Shown here: piece by piece, positions 46,170 through 55,153 of the stretch | How the letters are laid out: each line of letters opens with the position of its first letter | How positions within the stretch are numbered: position 1 is the first letter of the stretch | NCBI GenBank assembly: GCA_028277225.1 | Contig: JANQHB010000069.1 | Location: forward strand, 62,001 to 126,000 | DNA: 64,000 nucleotides | Reading direction: 5' to 3' | From: Chlorobium sp. | Lineage (GTDB): Bacteria > Bacteroidota > Chlorobiia > Chlorobiales > Chlorobiaceae | Position numbers and translations under genes: made by a program | Notes under the pieces: generated by a model | Database searches by the model: none | Seen by the model: only the letters and a program-made list of their open reading frames with translations | Told to the model about the DNA's origin: nothing

Positions 46170-46571
46170 TTACCGGATTATCTGATACATTCCGGGAGCC
46201 TTGGGGTGACGTTCCCTGAAACCGAACGATTCATAATACTTCCCGAGACCTTCCGCCGCCATGAGCCCGATAAAAGCGCCGGAACGGGCTTTCTTTTTGA
46301 CAAATGACATCAACTCGGTCATCAGCAATTTACCGCAACCCCGGTGCTGATAGTCTGGATGAACGATCAGGTCCTGGATGTAGAAATACAATCCGCCGTC
46401 CCCAACAACACGGCCGCACCCGATGACAGCGTCGCCATCCAGGGCAACAACCGAAAACAGGGAATGACGCAACGCCTCCGAGGCGGCCTGTTCGTCGGCG
46501 CCATCCCAACCTACAACACTTCTGAGTTTGTTGTATTCCGACAGAGAGGGTAAGCGATACTCGATATTCAT
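46170..46571 (-). CDS. GNAT-family N-acetyltransferase
   Basis: The start is the ATG at 46571, preceded by GATGGAGATC; upstream in-frame starts add only a poor leader. The 133-aa GNAT has YIQDLIVHPDYQHRGCGKLLM as motif A and KYYESFGFRER as motif B. It is likely a general small-molecule or amino-group acetyltransferase. It is not closely related to the GNAT at 45194-45670. Confidence 0.87.
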   Translation of the reverse strand: MNIEYRLPSLSEYNKLRSVVGWDGADEQAASEALRHSLFSVVALDGDAVIGCGRVVGDGGLYFYIQDLIVHPDYQHRGCGKLLMTELMSFVKKKARSGAFIGLMAAEGLGKYYESFGFRERHPKAPGMYQIIR

Positions 46572-46806
46572 GATCTCCATCCAACCGATTGCAGAGAAAC
46601 CCGGCACCTCACGGCATGTACCAAGGTATAATATCCTCCCCCGCCTTGATCAATTCATTATAAAATGACAAGGGGTCTTGCACAGTCCAAAAATCAAAAC
46701 GTTTGACACCAAACTCTATCCCTTCTTAAGACACTCTAAAAAATATATTTAATAAACGTGATTCTTTTCCCCTTGGCATGCTGCACCTGTTTTTTACAAA
46801 CCATTC

Positions 46807-46951
46807 GCTATTTCGCAATGAACATCTCCTCCACCCCTTTCTGAAACCGGTACCTCGCCTTGTGAAACGAAACATCCCGCCCGTCGTCTATCAGTTCCGA
46901 CACGACCGGATCGATATATTCCGAACGTTTGCCGTCAAGCGTCACCAAGGA
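46807..46951 (-). pseudogene. Second methyltransferase C-terminal fragment
   Basis: The minus strand reads LDGKRSEYIDPVVSEL, then DVSFHKARYR and QKGVEEMFIAK followed by a stop. At DNA level it is close to 44838-44970 over about 130 bases, so the two are paralogous fragments. The start of the fragment is fused to the end of the addiction-module gene, whose TGA lies inside the shared segment. It looks like the scar of a recombination or decay event. Confidence 0.6.
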
Positions 46952-47162
46952 TATCCTTCCAAACCTTCTCTGCTGAAATCAGCGTTGTCTTCCCGGACTC
47001 GATATCATCGACTCTTTGCCGGATTTCCCTGCGCCATGAAGCATCGACAGCGTCCTGATCTTCAGCTTCCGTTTCCAGATTTTCAAGTATCCAGTGCGCA
47101 AGTTCGGCCCGATCTTTCAGCGGTAATCGAGAGACATCTTTTTTAATCGTACCTATACCCAT
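46935..47162 (-). CDS. Addiction-module antitoxin-like protein (TIGR02574 type), orphan
   Basis: The 75-aa protein has the features of the putative addiction module component family: LPLKDRAELAHWILENLE, then a Trp-Arg-Glu segment, IRQRVDDIESG and the C-terminal ISAEKVWKDI. Its partner would normally be a RelE/ParE-type toxin immediately downstream; here only the methyltransferase fragment follows. It is therefore an orphan, and its last few codons overlap the fragment. Confidence 0.7.
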   Translation of the reverse strand: MGIGTIKKDVSRLPLKDRAELAHWILENLETEAEDQDAVDASWRREIRQRVDDIESGKTTLISAEKVWKDILGDA

Positions 47163-47229
47163 ATCTATCCCATTACGTTAACATTTAACACCGCAAACAA
47201 TGCGCTGTAAGATTATACAATCTAAATTA

Positions 47230-47661
47230 TCACTTGCCCATAGGCTGCCAGACGAGATAACCGGTCGCGGTCTCGTCGCCGACACGAAGTCCTCCGGCGC
47301 TCAGGAGGAGGTTGCCGTCCTCGAACCGGCACCGGCGTCGCTGGTCGGTCCCGACCCAGTTAGAGAACGAACAGATCTGCACCTCGTGAATCACTTCGTC
47401 ACCCTCCATTCTGTAGGTCCCGGTATAGGAAAGGTGCATCATCGCCGCAGCAGCAAATTCGGCATTATCGCCGCCAAAGAGGTCAGCACCCGAAACCCGC
47501 TGGCGGTCAGCCGCCATGATATGAACGAACATCTGTCCGTTTTCCAGATACCCGATAACCCCCATTGCGTCCCTGCCAAGAGGATAGTCCGTTCTCCCGG
47601 ACTCAAACCGGTTCTCCCACGAAAGCAACCGGTACGTCCCGACAAGCATCCCTTTCTTCAT
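47230..47661 (-). CDS. Lipocalin-like domain protein
   Basis: The 143-aa protein starts VGTYRLLSWE, the N-terminal hallmark of Lipocalin_5 proteins (GTWRLxSxE), followed by repeated beta strands and GYLENGQMFVHI. Such proteins are small beta-barrels of unknown ligand. No signal peptide is present. It stands alone. Confidence 0.75.
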   Translation of the reverse strand: MKKGMLVGTYRLLSWENRFESGRTDYPLGRDAMGVIGYLENGQMFVHIMAADRQRVSGADLFGGDNAEFAAAAMMHLSYTGTYRMEGDEVIHEVQICSFSNWVGTDQRRRCRFEDGNLLLSAGGLRVGDETATGYLVWQPMGK

Positions 47662-47786
47662 AGTTAGTTTGGAATCTACGGTGATATATCCATCCCTCTC
47701 CTTGCCGCACTTTGAATACTACCGCCCATTACCTATTATTATATCAAGCGAGAACCGAACGAACGCACAGGTAACATTACCACACT

Positions 47787-48035
47787 ATGACCCGGAAAAA
47801 AAAAGCCACCATAGAAGAACTTGTCGCAAGACTCGAAGAGATAACCGGTGAAATGGAAAACCCGGACACGGGAATCGATCAGTCGATCAAACTCTATCAG
47901 GAAGGACTCGCAATCGCCGATGAATGCAGAAAACGGCTTCAGGATGCAAAACAGAAAATAGAGATCATCAGTCCCAACGCCCCCGATAGTGAATTCGAAA
48001 AAAAACAGGACTACGGATTGTTCAACAATCCCTGA
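47787..48035 (+). CDS. xseB: Exonuclease VII small subunit
   Basis: The 82-aa helical protein has the XseB pattern: IEELVARLEEITGEME, then L-x-L-Y-x-E-G-L (SIKLYQEGLAIADECRKRL). With XseA it forms exonuclease VII, which trims single-stranded DNA. xseA is not in the window. The gene is convergent with gatB, 11 bases apart. Confidence 0.92.
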   Translation: MTRKKKATIEELVARLEEITGEMENPDTGIDQSIKLYQEGLAIADECRKRLQDAKQKIEIISPNAPDSEFEKKQDYGLFNNP

Positions 48036-48046
48036 AGAACCACACT

Positions 48047-49474
48047 CTAACCGTCGAGCTTCTGTTTAAGGATCTCGTTGACTATCGAAGGATTTGCCTT
48101 GCCTTTCATGGCCTTCATGCACTGTCCGACAAAAAAACCGAAAATCCTTGTCTTTCCGCTTCTGTACTGTTCAACCTGACCCGGATTATCGTCTATAACC
48201 TGCATGACGACCCGCTCAAGTTCAGCAGTGTCGGATACCTGTGCAAGCCCCTCATTGTCAACAATTGAGGCGGCATCATCACCGGTCTCAAGCATACGCT
48301 CGAAAACCTGTTTTGCAATCGTGTTGCTGATCGTACCTGCCTGTATCAATCCAATAAGCTCTCCCAGCTTTTGAGGCAGGACCGGAAAGGTCGCAACAGC
48401 CATATTTTTCTCCTTGAGCGTCCGCAAAACCTCACCCATCACCCAGTTTGACGCAGCCTTTGCATCGTCGCAGGAACGAAGAACCTCCTCAAAATAATCA
48501 GCGACTTCCTTTTCGGCAGTCAGCACACCGGCATCGTAGACGGGAATACCGAACTCCTGAACGAAGCGATCGGCACGGGCCTCCGGAAACTCAGGCAGTT
48601 CAAGCTTCAGCCGCTCCAGCATATCATCACCGATATGGACAGGGACAAGGTCAGGATCAGGAAAATAACGGTAGTCATGAGCGAACTCCTTGCCTCTCAT
48701 CGATCGGGTTTCCTGCTTGTCGGCATCCCATAGACGGGTTTCCTGAACAATCGATCCTCCGCTTTCCAGAACGTCAATATGGCGCCGGGCCTCGAACTCG
48801 ATTGCTTTTTCGACGCTTTTGAACGAGTTCATGTTTTTGATTTCCGTCCGGGTACCATATTCTTCATCGCCGTATAAACGAACCGAAACATTCGCGTCAC
48901 ACCGAAGACTGCCTTCCTCCATATTGCCGTCAGAAATACCGAGATATTTGATGATCTGGCGCAGCTTCTGAAGATAGGCCGAAGCTTCAGAAGCAGACCG
49001 GATATCGGGATAGCTTACAATCTCGAGCAATGGCACACCGCATCGGTTCACGTCGATAAAGGTATCGTCCCCGATATCGTGAATTGATTTTCCGGCATCC
49101 TCTTCGACATGAATGCGAATAAGCCTTACATCCCTTTTTTCCTCTCCGCTATCGACATGGACGATGCCCTCGGAACATACCGGCTCTTCGTACTGTGAAA
49201 TCTGGTAGCCCTTGGGAAGATCCGGGTAGAAGTAATTCTTCCTTGCAAGAATCGAAAGACGGGAAATCGTACAGTCGGTTGCAAGCCCGAGCTTGATGGC
49301 ATCTTCAATGACACGGCGGTTCAGCACGGGAAGTGCTCCGGGAAGAGCCAGGCAAACAGGACACACATTGGTGTTTGCAGGTTTGCCGAACTCGGTAGAG
49401 CAACCGCAAAACGCCTTGCTGTTGGTATTCAACTGACAATGGACTTCGAGTCCGACAACTAGTTCATATTCCAT
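48047..49474 (-). CDS. gatB: Asp/Glu-tRNA amidotransferase subunit B
   Basis: From the ATG at 49474 the product has 475 aa; a TTG at 49498 would add eight. It begins MEYELVVGLEVHCQL, the typical GatB start. A CxC...CPVC zinc motif lies near residue 30-45, followed by VNRCGVPLLEIVS and GSLRCDANVSVR, with the YqeY-like C-terminal domain. GatCAB converts misacylated Glu-tRNA(Gln) or Asp-tRNA(Asn) to the correct amide form. gatA and gatC are not in the window. Confidence 0.96.
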   Translation of the reverse strand: MEYELVVGLEVHCQLNTNSKAFCGCSTEFGKPANTNVCPVCLALPGALPVLNRRVIEDAIKLGLATDCTISRLSILARKNYFYPDLPKGYQISQYEEPVCSEGIVHVDSGEEKRDVRLIRIHVEEDAGKSIHDIGDDTFIDVNRCGVPLLEIVSYPDIRSASEASAYLQKLRQIIKYLGISDGNMEEGSLRCDANVSVRLYGDEEYGTRTEIKNMNSFKSVEKAIEFEARRHIDVLESGGSIVQETRLWDADKQETRSMRGKEFAHDYRYFPDPDLVPVHIGDDMLERLKLELPEFPEARADRFVQEFGIPVYDAGVLTAEKEVADYFEEVLRSCDDAKAASNWVMGEVLRTLKEKNMAVATFPVLPQKLGELIGLIQAGTISNTIAKQVFERMLETGDDAASIVDNEGLAQVSDTAELERVVMQVIDDNPGQVEQYRSGKTRIFGFFVGQCMKAMKGKANPSIVNEILKQKLDG

Positions 49475-49534
49475 ATCCGGAACGTTTGATACGATCAAAA
49501 AAACTGCGGTACAACAACAAGACGAAAAGCCAGG

Positions 49535-50071
49535 CTAATTCGGCTTGTAGGAAAACTTCTGCCCCCCTATGGAAGCTTCTGCCATCAGACCGCTTTTAGG
49601 CAGTGCAAAAACAGCAACACCATCCGAATAATCGCTGTTTGTTGCAGCTCCCGATGTTGCCACAATGGCACTCGCATGAGCATTGAGCTCATAGTTCCCT
49701 TTTTTGAAATCTTCGAGATCTGCCTGTGTACGGAAAAAAATGATCTCTGCAAATGACTGACCGCCAATCTGGGGCCCGACATTGATCTGGGTTATCGATG
49801 ATCTGCCGATCAGATTACCCTGCTCATAGACATATCCATTCCCGCGTGCCCCTCCCAGAAGAATGATACCTCCTTTATAGACATCAGGAAAAACGGCATA
49901 CCCATAGGCTTCATCGAAAAAAACCTGCAGGCCCGGATCAGCTTTCTGAAAAAGCCGGATCGTCTGAAGGGCATGCTCTTCCTTGCGGGGATCCCATCCG
50001 GCAAACGCTGTTGTGATTCCCATAGCGAACAAAACCGCAAGGAGACTGAATACTTTCCATTTCATGTTCAT
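49535..50071 (-). CDS. SYLF-domain (Ysc84) lipid-binding protein, exported
   Basis: The 178-aa protein has a signal peptide (residues about 1-24, ending AFA) and the SYLF/Ysc84 core: EAYGYAVFPDVYKGGIILLGGARGNG, INVGPQIGGQSFAEIIFF and a C-terminal SIGGQKFSY. SYLF domains bind lipids or actin in eukaryotes; bacterial versions are periplasmic and poorly understood. It lies 115 bases downstream of the ClpB half gene. Confidence 0.88.
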   Translation of the reverse strand: MNMKWKVFSLLAVLFAMGITTAFAGWDPRKEEHALQTIRLFQKADPGLQVFFDEAYGYAVFPDVYKGGIILLGGARGNGYVYEQGNLIGRSSITQINVGPQIGGQSFAEIIFFRTQADLEDFKKGNYELNAHASAIVATSGAATNSDYSDGVAVFALPKSGLMAEASIGGQKFSYKPN

Positions 50072-50185
50072 AGTGACGTTGGTTTTTGTTGCTGAAATAA
50101 AATGAAACCGCCTGTTACATACAATAGCTTACTGGAAATACCGATCGCTCAATTCATGAAAACCTTCTTACACCTACCCTGATCC

Positions 50186-51505
50186 TCACGGATTCGACAG
50201 CTCTCTTTTCAGCGCTTCCCGTTCAATCTCGAGTCTGCGTATCTCACGATTCACCCTGTCAAGTTCCTCGGGATCGCTGTCCATCTCGAGCCGGAGCCTC
50301 GATGACGCTTCATCGATAAGGTCGATAGCCTTGTCAGGCAGAAAACGTTCGGAAATGTATCGGTCGGACAGTTCAGCAGCGGCAATGATCGCTGAATCCA
50401 TTATCCGGACGCCATGATGAATCTCGTACTTTTCCTTGAGGCCGCGCAAAATTGAAATGGTATCCTCGACACTTGGCTGATCGACCAGGACTGTCTGGAA
50501 ACGACGTTCCAGCGCTGCATCCTTCTCGATATGCTTCCTGTATTCATCGAGGGTTGTCGCACCGATGCAGCGGAGTTCCCCGCGTGCAAGGGCCGGTTTG
50601 AGAATATTGGCCGCATCAACAGCTCCTTCGGCGGAACCTGCGCCAACAAGAAGATGCATTTCATCGATAAAAAGAATGATCTCACCGTTGGCATCCTGAA
50701 CCTCCTTGATGACCGCCTTGAGCCGGTCTTCAAATTCGCCGCGGAACTTCGCACCCGCAACAAGCTGGGCTATATCGAGCGCCGCTATCTGCTTGGTCCT
50801 GAGATTCTCCGGAACATCGCCTGCAACAATGCGTTGCGCAATCCCCTCAGCAATTGCCGTTTTGCCGACTCCGGGATCCCCGATAAGGACGGGATTGTTC
50901 TTTGTTCTCCTGCTGAGAATCTGCAGAACCCTCCTGATTTCCTCGTCACGGCCGATGACAGGATCGAGTTTCCCCTTTCGCACAAGATCGTTGAGGTTAC
51001 GGGAATATTTTTTCAGGGAATTGTAGGTTTCTTCCGCTGTCTGGCTGGTCACGCGCTGAGAACCGCGAATACCTGCCATCACCTTGAATATTCCGTCACG
51101 GGTCAATCCCGCATCCTGCATAAGAGGTGAAACTTTCACACCGGCCTCGCTCAGTGCAAGAAAAAGGTGTTCGGAGCTGATATAGTCGTCTTTGAGCTTT
51201 TCGGCCTCTTTAAGGGCAAGATCAAAAACCTTTCCCAGCTCCTGTGAAACATACTGGCCGCTTGCTGACGCGCCTGTAACCTTGGGAGTACGATCAAGTT
51301 CCCGGTCCAGAACAGCAAGCAGGTTACCGATATTGACTTCGAGTTTATGCGCTATCTGGTAGCCGATATTCTCACTGTCGGTCAGCATGACAAAAAGCAG
51401 GTGAGACGGCTCGATCTGCTGATGCTGGCGGCTGCCTGCAAGCGTGGCCGCGGCCTGCAGGGATTCCTGGGCTTTGACGGTAAATTTATTTGGATCGAAC
51501 TGCAT
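50186..51505 (-). CDS. clpB: ClpB N-terminal half (N domain plus NBD1), half-length
   Basis: The 439-aa protein contains the Clp N domain (about 1-150) and a complete first AAA+ module. Walker A is GDPGVGKT (about 208), Walker B ILFIDEMH, and the arginine-finger region ERRFQTV is present. It stops just after the start of the middle coiled coil (EREALKRELSNP), so the second AAA+ module is absent and no NBD2 frame follows: the next gene is the SYLF protein. I recall half-length ClpB proteins listed for Chlorobium tepidum, which suggests a lineage feature rather than a fresh mutation. Its role as hexamer or adaptor is open. Confidence 0.88.
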   Translation of the reverse strand: MQFDPNKFTVKAQESLQAAATLAGSRQHQQIEPSHLLFVMLTDSENIGYQIAHKLEVNIGNLLAVLDRELDRTPKVTGASASGQYVSQELGKVFDLALKEAEKLKDDYISSEHLFLALSEAGVKVSPLMQDAGLTRDGIFKVMAGIRGSQRVTSQTAEETYNSLKKYSRNLNDLVRKGKLDPVIGRDEEIRRVLQILSRRTKNNPVLIGDPGVGKTAIAEGIAQRIVAGDVPENLRTKQIAALDIAQLVAGAKFRGEFEDRLKAVIKEVQDANGEIILFIDEMHLLVGAGSAEGAVDAANILKPALARGELRCIGATTLDEYRKHIEKDAALERRFQTVLVDQPSVEDTISILRGLKEKYEIHHGVRIMDSAIIAAAELSDRYISERFLPDKAIDLIDEASSRLRLEMDSDPEELDRVNREIRRLEIEREALKRELSNP

Positions 51506-51738
51506 AGTCTTTCAGGGTCTTATATGTATCTTTCCTATACCAAGCAAGGCTGAACAACATATTTTCGCCTAAACTGAGCGTTTCAACAAATTCTCAATAA
51601 GAGGGTAGCTATAAATAACAGTCTTTTATACTGTTCAACAGGTGTGATTAGTTGTAACCTATCAGGAGCAGAAAAAACCGATAAAGAACCGCATTTGTTG
51701 AAACCCTTCGGGATTGTCGATCAATTTAGGTTTCGCTT

Positions 51739-53379
51739 ATGTATAACAATGGTAAGACAAAAAAAGTTAAAGTTGCAAAATGGAGCGAGCTGGAAGAAAA
51801 AAAGCCCCGCTATGCCCTTGTTGCCGATGTCGATCTGGTGATTATCCGTTACGGTAGAGACGTTTCGGTACTCTACGGCAGATGCCACCACAGGGGAGCG
51901 CTCATGGCAGACGGAACAGTCAGCGACAAAAATCTCCTTTGCGGCGTTCACGGATGGGACTACCGTTATGATACCGGTGTAAGCGAATATAACAACGACG
52001 AATCGCTCAAAAAATTTTCCGCATGGATCGACATCAAAACCGATGCCGTCTATGTCGACGAAGATGAAGTTGCTCTCTGGGCACAGCAACACCCCCAGCC
52101 GTGGAAGAGAGAGGCCTACCAGGGACTGTATGCGGACAGCAGCGGCGCTCCTGAAGAACCTTTCAACAGTCACATTCATTCACTTGCAGCCGAGGATCCG
52201 GGATCGTTCGATCCCCATGGACCGGTTTCCGCAATGGGCATAGCACTGACCGAACTGCCGAAATGGGCGGACATCCAGATTCTGACCGCCCAGCTTTCGA
52301 CCCCTCCCCTTTTCGATGACGCTTCGGTCGGAACCAGTCTCGTCGTAGGATCCAACGCAGATAAACCTCTTGAACTTTCCATACCGCTCATCGTCAGCGA
52401 CATGAGCTTCGGCGCACTTGGCAGAGAAACAAAAATAGCGCTCGCGAAGGGAGCCGAACGTGCCGGAACCGGCATCTGTTCCGGGGAAGGAGGTATGCTT
52501 GAAGCCGAGAGAAAAGAAAACTCAAGGTATTTCTATGAACTCGCTCCAGGAGAATTCGGCTGGGACATCGAGCAGGTCAAGCGCTGTCAGGCCTTTCATT
52601 TCAAGGCCGGACAGGCAGCAAAGACCGGTATTGGCGGTATGCTGCCTGCCGACAAGGTGAGTGACGAAATAGCCGCCGTAAGGGGCGTCGATCCCGGCAC
52701 AGACGCAATCTCACCGTCCCGTTTTCGCAGGTTTACTACTCCGGAAGATTTTTCAGCTGTCGCAGACATGGTACGTAAAGCAACAGGAGGCATACCGATC
52801 GGATTCAAGCTCTCTGCACAGCATATTGAAAAAGACATTGACTTTGCCATCGAGACCGGAGTCGACTACATCATCCTCGACGGAAGGGGTGGAGGCACAG
52901 GCGCCACACCGAACCTTCTGAAAGAGAATATCTCCGTGCCGACCATACCCGCCCTGGCACGCGCACGACAGCATCTCGATAAACAGAACGCCCGCCACAT
53001 AACCCTGATCATCACCGGCGGGTTGCGAACCGAATCGGACTTTGTCAAGGCGCTCGCGCTTGGCGCCGACGGGATCGCGGTTGCCAACGCAGCAATACAG
53101 GCTGCAGGCTGTTTAAGCATGAGAGCCTGCAACAACAACCACTGCCCTGTCGGCATAGCGACACAGGACGAAACGCTCAGGAAACGTGTTGTGATCGAAA
53201 AAGCCGCCCGTCGGGTAGGCAACTTTCTGCTCAATGCCGTCAGTATGATGCAGGTGCTGGCTCGAGCATGCGGTTACGATCACCTGAATAAATTCAATCC
53301 TGACGACCTTGTGACCTGGCAGAAAGAAATGGCCTGGCTTGCTGGAATACGGTACGGGGGGACGTCGATGCTGAAATAA
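51739..53379 (+). CDS. Rieske [2Fe-2S] / glutamate-synthase FMN-domain fusion
   Basis: The 546-aa protein has an N-terminal Rieske domain (about 10-105) with CHHRGA and CGVHGWDY, the two Cys-x-His pairs for the [2Fe-2S] cluster. A glutamate-synthase FMN-binding barrel (about 130-520) follows, with IVSDMSFGALG, GEGGML and, late, a Cys-rich CLSMRACNNNHCPVG that matches the 3Fe-4S cluster of GltB. The amidotransferase domain is lacking. It may move electrons onto FMN for an unknown reduction. The fusion order is clear; the reaction is not. The ATG at 51739 is the first of the frame. Confidence 0.88.
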   Translation: MYNNGKTKKVKVAKWSELEEKKPRYALVADVDLVIIRYGRDVSVLYGRCHHRGALMADGTVSDKNLLCGVHGWDYRYDTGVSEYNNDESLKKFSAWIDIKTDAVYVDEDEVALWAQQHPQPWKREAYQGLYADSSGAPEEPFNSHIHSLAAEDPGSFDPHGPVSAMGIALTELPKWADIQILTAQLSTPPLFDDASVGTSLVVGSNADKPLELSIPLIVSDMSFGALGRETKIALAKGAERAGTGICSGEGGMLEAERKENSRYFYELAPGEFGWDIEQVKRCQAFHFKAGQAAKTGIGGMLPADKVSDEIAAVRGVDPGTDAISPSRFRRFTTPEDFSAVADMVRKATGGIPIGFKLSAQHIEKDIDFAIETGVDYIILDGRGGGTGATPNLLKENISVPTIPALARARQHLDKQNARHITLIITGGLRTESDFVKALALGADGIAVANAAIQAAGCLSMRACNNNHCPVGIATQDETLRKRVVIEKAARRVGNFLLNAVSMMQVLARACGYDHLNKFNPDDLVTWQKEMAWLAGIRYGGTSMLK

Positions 53380-53388
53380 ACGGCAAAA

Positions 53389-53688
53389 TCAGACGTTCTG
53401 ATCCCGACCGGCTTCATCAGCCTTGTTTTTGACTCCATTGGCAAGCGCACTGACTACAGCAGAGATAATCTGGCCGCTGGTACTGAGCAGTTTGCCGGTT
53501 TCAGACTGGAGTTTCCGCTGAATGGCAATCTGGTGCTTGAAGTACTGAACACTATGTTCGTCGTAATCTTTTCCGCTGACATACTCGTCAATCAACTGCT
53601 CGAAATCAGGATTGTTGACCAGCCTCAAAGCGAGTTTTGCTTTTTCGAGGGGTTCCAGCACTTTTTTGCTTTTCAACTCTTGCTCCAT
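53389..53688 (-). CDS. Hypothetical protein, 99 aa
   Basis: From the ATG at 53688 the product is a soluble, helix-rich protein with no known domain. It begins MEQELKSKKVLEPLEKAKLALRL and has a later helix YFKHQIAIQRKLQSETGKLL, then a small hydrophobic patch. Charged and aliphatic residues alternate as in a coiled coil. It lies convergent to the Rieske fusion gene. Function unknown. Confidence 0.6.
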   Translation of the reverse strand: MEQELKSKKVLEPLEKAKLALRLVNNPDFEQLIDEYVSGKDYDEHSVQYFKHQIAIQRKLQSETGKLLSTSGQIISAVVSALANGVKNKADEAGRDQNV

Positions 53689-53826
53689 AAACAACTGTAT
53701 CTATGATCTGTTTAGTAAGTGAGTGGACGTGAACCTGATCAATGTAAGAATCTTCGGTAAATAATCCATCTCTCCCGCCATCCCGAACACATGTATGCAC
53801 TTTCATCGACAATCCGGAAGGCACAC

Positions 53827-54858
53827 TCATGTTTTCATTCCCGATTTGCTTCTTTCAGCAATCCACGCCCCGAGAAACAGAAAAATCGATAACAAAACGG
53901 CATAGTGGTAGATATCTTCCCTGTATCGGGGTTCCCTTACCCATATATTCTCTGTCTCAAGTGTTTCGAGCAGATCGAGCACCTCGTCCGAAACACGCTC
54001 TTCCTCATAACTGTGGAAAAAAACACCTCCCGCGTCGCGTGCCAGTGTTCCGAGACGCTCCGGACTGAAGACCGTCAACACCTTTTTACCCTCGTTATCA
54101 GTCATGACCGAATCCATATCCCCTGCATCTCCCAGAGGAATAACAGACGGCTCAGGAGAACCGACACCGATAACGATCAGCATTGTTTCATCTTCTTTCA
54201 TACGCCTCGCTTCTCCCGAAAGCGACCTGCCATGAGTTTCCCCGTCGGTTGCAAGCACAACAAGACGGATGCCGGGAAATGATCCTGCTCCCGAACCGGC
54301 AGTCAGTAAACGGTTTGCCATGTCAAGCGCCTTCTTAGCATCCGTTCCCTGCGCCTCTGCAAGATCCCAGGAAGAACTTCTCAGCATTGTTGCAACGGCC
54401 TGTGAATCGGTCGTGAGAGGACAGAGTACCGCTGCAGAACCCGCAAAAACCACAAGCCCTTTCCGACCGCGTTTATGCTGCCTGTTGATGCGCATGAGTT
54501 CATCTCTGGCCCTGTAGAGCCTGTCAGGACTGACATCGCGGGCACGCATGCTGTTGGAAACATCGAGAACGAAAACCATATCGAGCGATTCACGTCTGAC
54601 AAGCTTCTCCCCGGAACAGAGAAGCGGTCCGCATGATGCAACGACGAGGAAAGCAAACGAAAAAAGCTGCATCAGAAGAACGATGGCTTCCCTTGAATAT
54701 GTCCATCTGCCCAGCAATGCTTCGGCAAGCTCATCGTCGGCAAGCTTTTTTCTTGCCCGATGCTTCCGCCGTATCCCATAGGCAAGAGTAGCTCCCACAG
54801 GCAGAACAAGCCATAAAAGCACAAGGCGTTCAGGGTATGCAAAGCAAAAAATATCCAT
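53827..54858 (-). CDS. Von Willebrand A domain membrane protein (BatB-like)
   Basis: From the ATG at 54858 the 343-aa protein has two N-terminal transmembrane segments (about 15-30 and 60-80). A VWA domain follows with the MIDAS motif DVSNSM (about 99), and a final transmembrane helix (about 312-332). The pattern is that of the Bacteroides aerotolerance (Bat) proteins. The BatA-like gene lies upstream on the same strand, about 295 bases away. No MoxR ATPase, BatC, BatD or BatE is in the window, so the set is incomplete here. Confidence 0.85.
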   Translation of the reverse strand: MDIFCFAYPERLVLLWLVLPVGATLAYGIRRKHRARKKLADDELAEALLGRWTYSREAIVLLMQLFSFAFLVVASCGPLLCSGEKLVRRESLDMVFVLDVSNSMRARDVSPDRLYRARDELMRINRQHKRGRKGLVVFAGSAAVLCPLTTDSQAVATMLRSSSWDLAEAQGTDAKKALDMANRLLTAGSGAGSFPGIRLVVLATDGETHGRSLSGEARRMKEDETMLIVIGVGSPEPSVIPLGDAGDMDSVMTDNEGKKVLTVFSPERLGTLARDAGGVFFHSYEEERVSDEVLDLLETLETENIWVREPRYREDIYHYAVLLSIFLFLGAWIAERSKSGMKT

Positions 54859-55153
54859 GAGGACTATAGGGCAAAAGTCAAAATTCAAAAGGCAAAAACG
54901 GCTGGACAGCCAGATAGCTCGACAGTATAAATCTTTTTAAAAAAGCTCTTTAACCACTACCTACTACCCTCTTTCCAAAATCCGTTCGTCACTTGTATAA
55001 AAACGACCTCCTGACGGGCGAATGATTATTCGCCCCTACAACGAGCCGCCTACTCCACCTCACATACACCATCTTCACTCAGCACTCAGAACTTCTAATA
55101 CCCACTACCTACTGAGGACTGCCCACTGCATACTGCCTACTGTTAACTCCACC
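54859..55153. repeat. Intergenic region with a palindrome and low-complexity CTACTG-type repeats
   Basis: A perfect 8-bp hairpin lies at 55016-55035 (GGGCGAAT/ATTCGCCC, loop GATT) followed by CCTAC, a form found as dispersed repeats in many bacteria. From about 55100 to 55145 the sequence is a string of related short words (CCCACTACC, TACTGAGGACTG, CCCACTGCATACTG, CCTACTG). The run separates the two Bat-like genes. No gene is seen in it. Confidence 0.6.
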
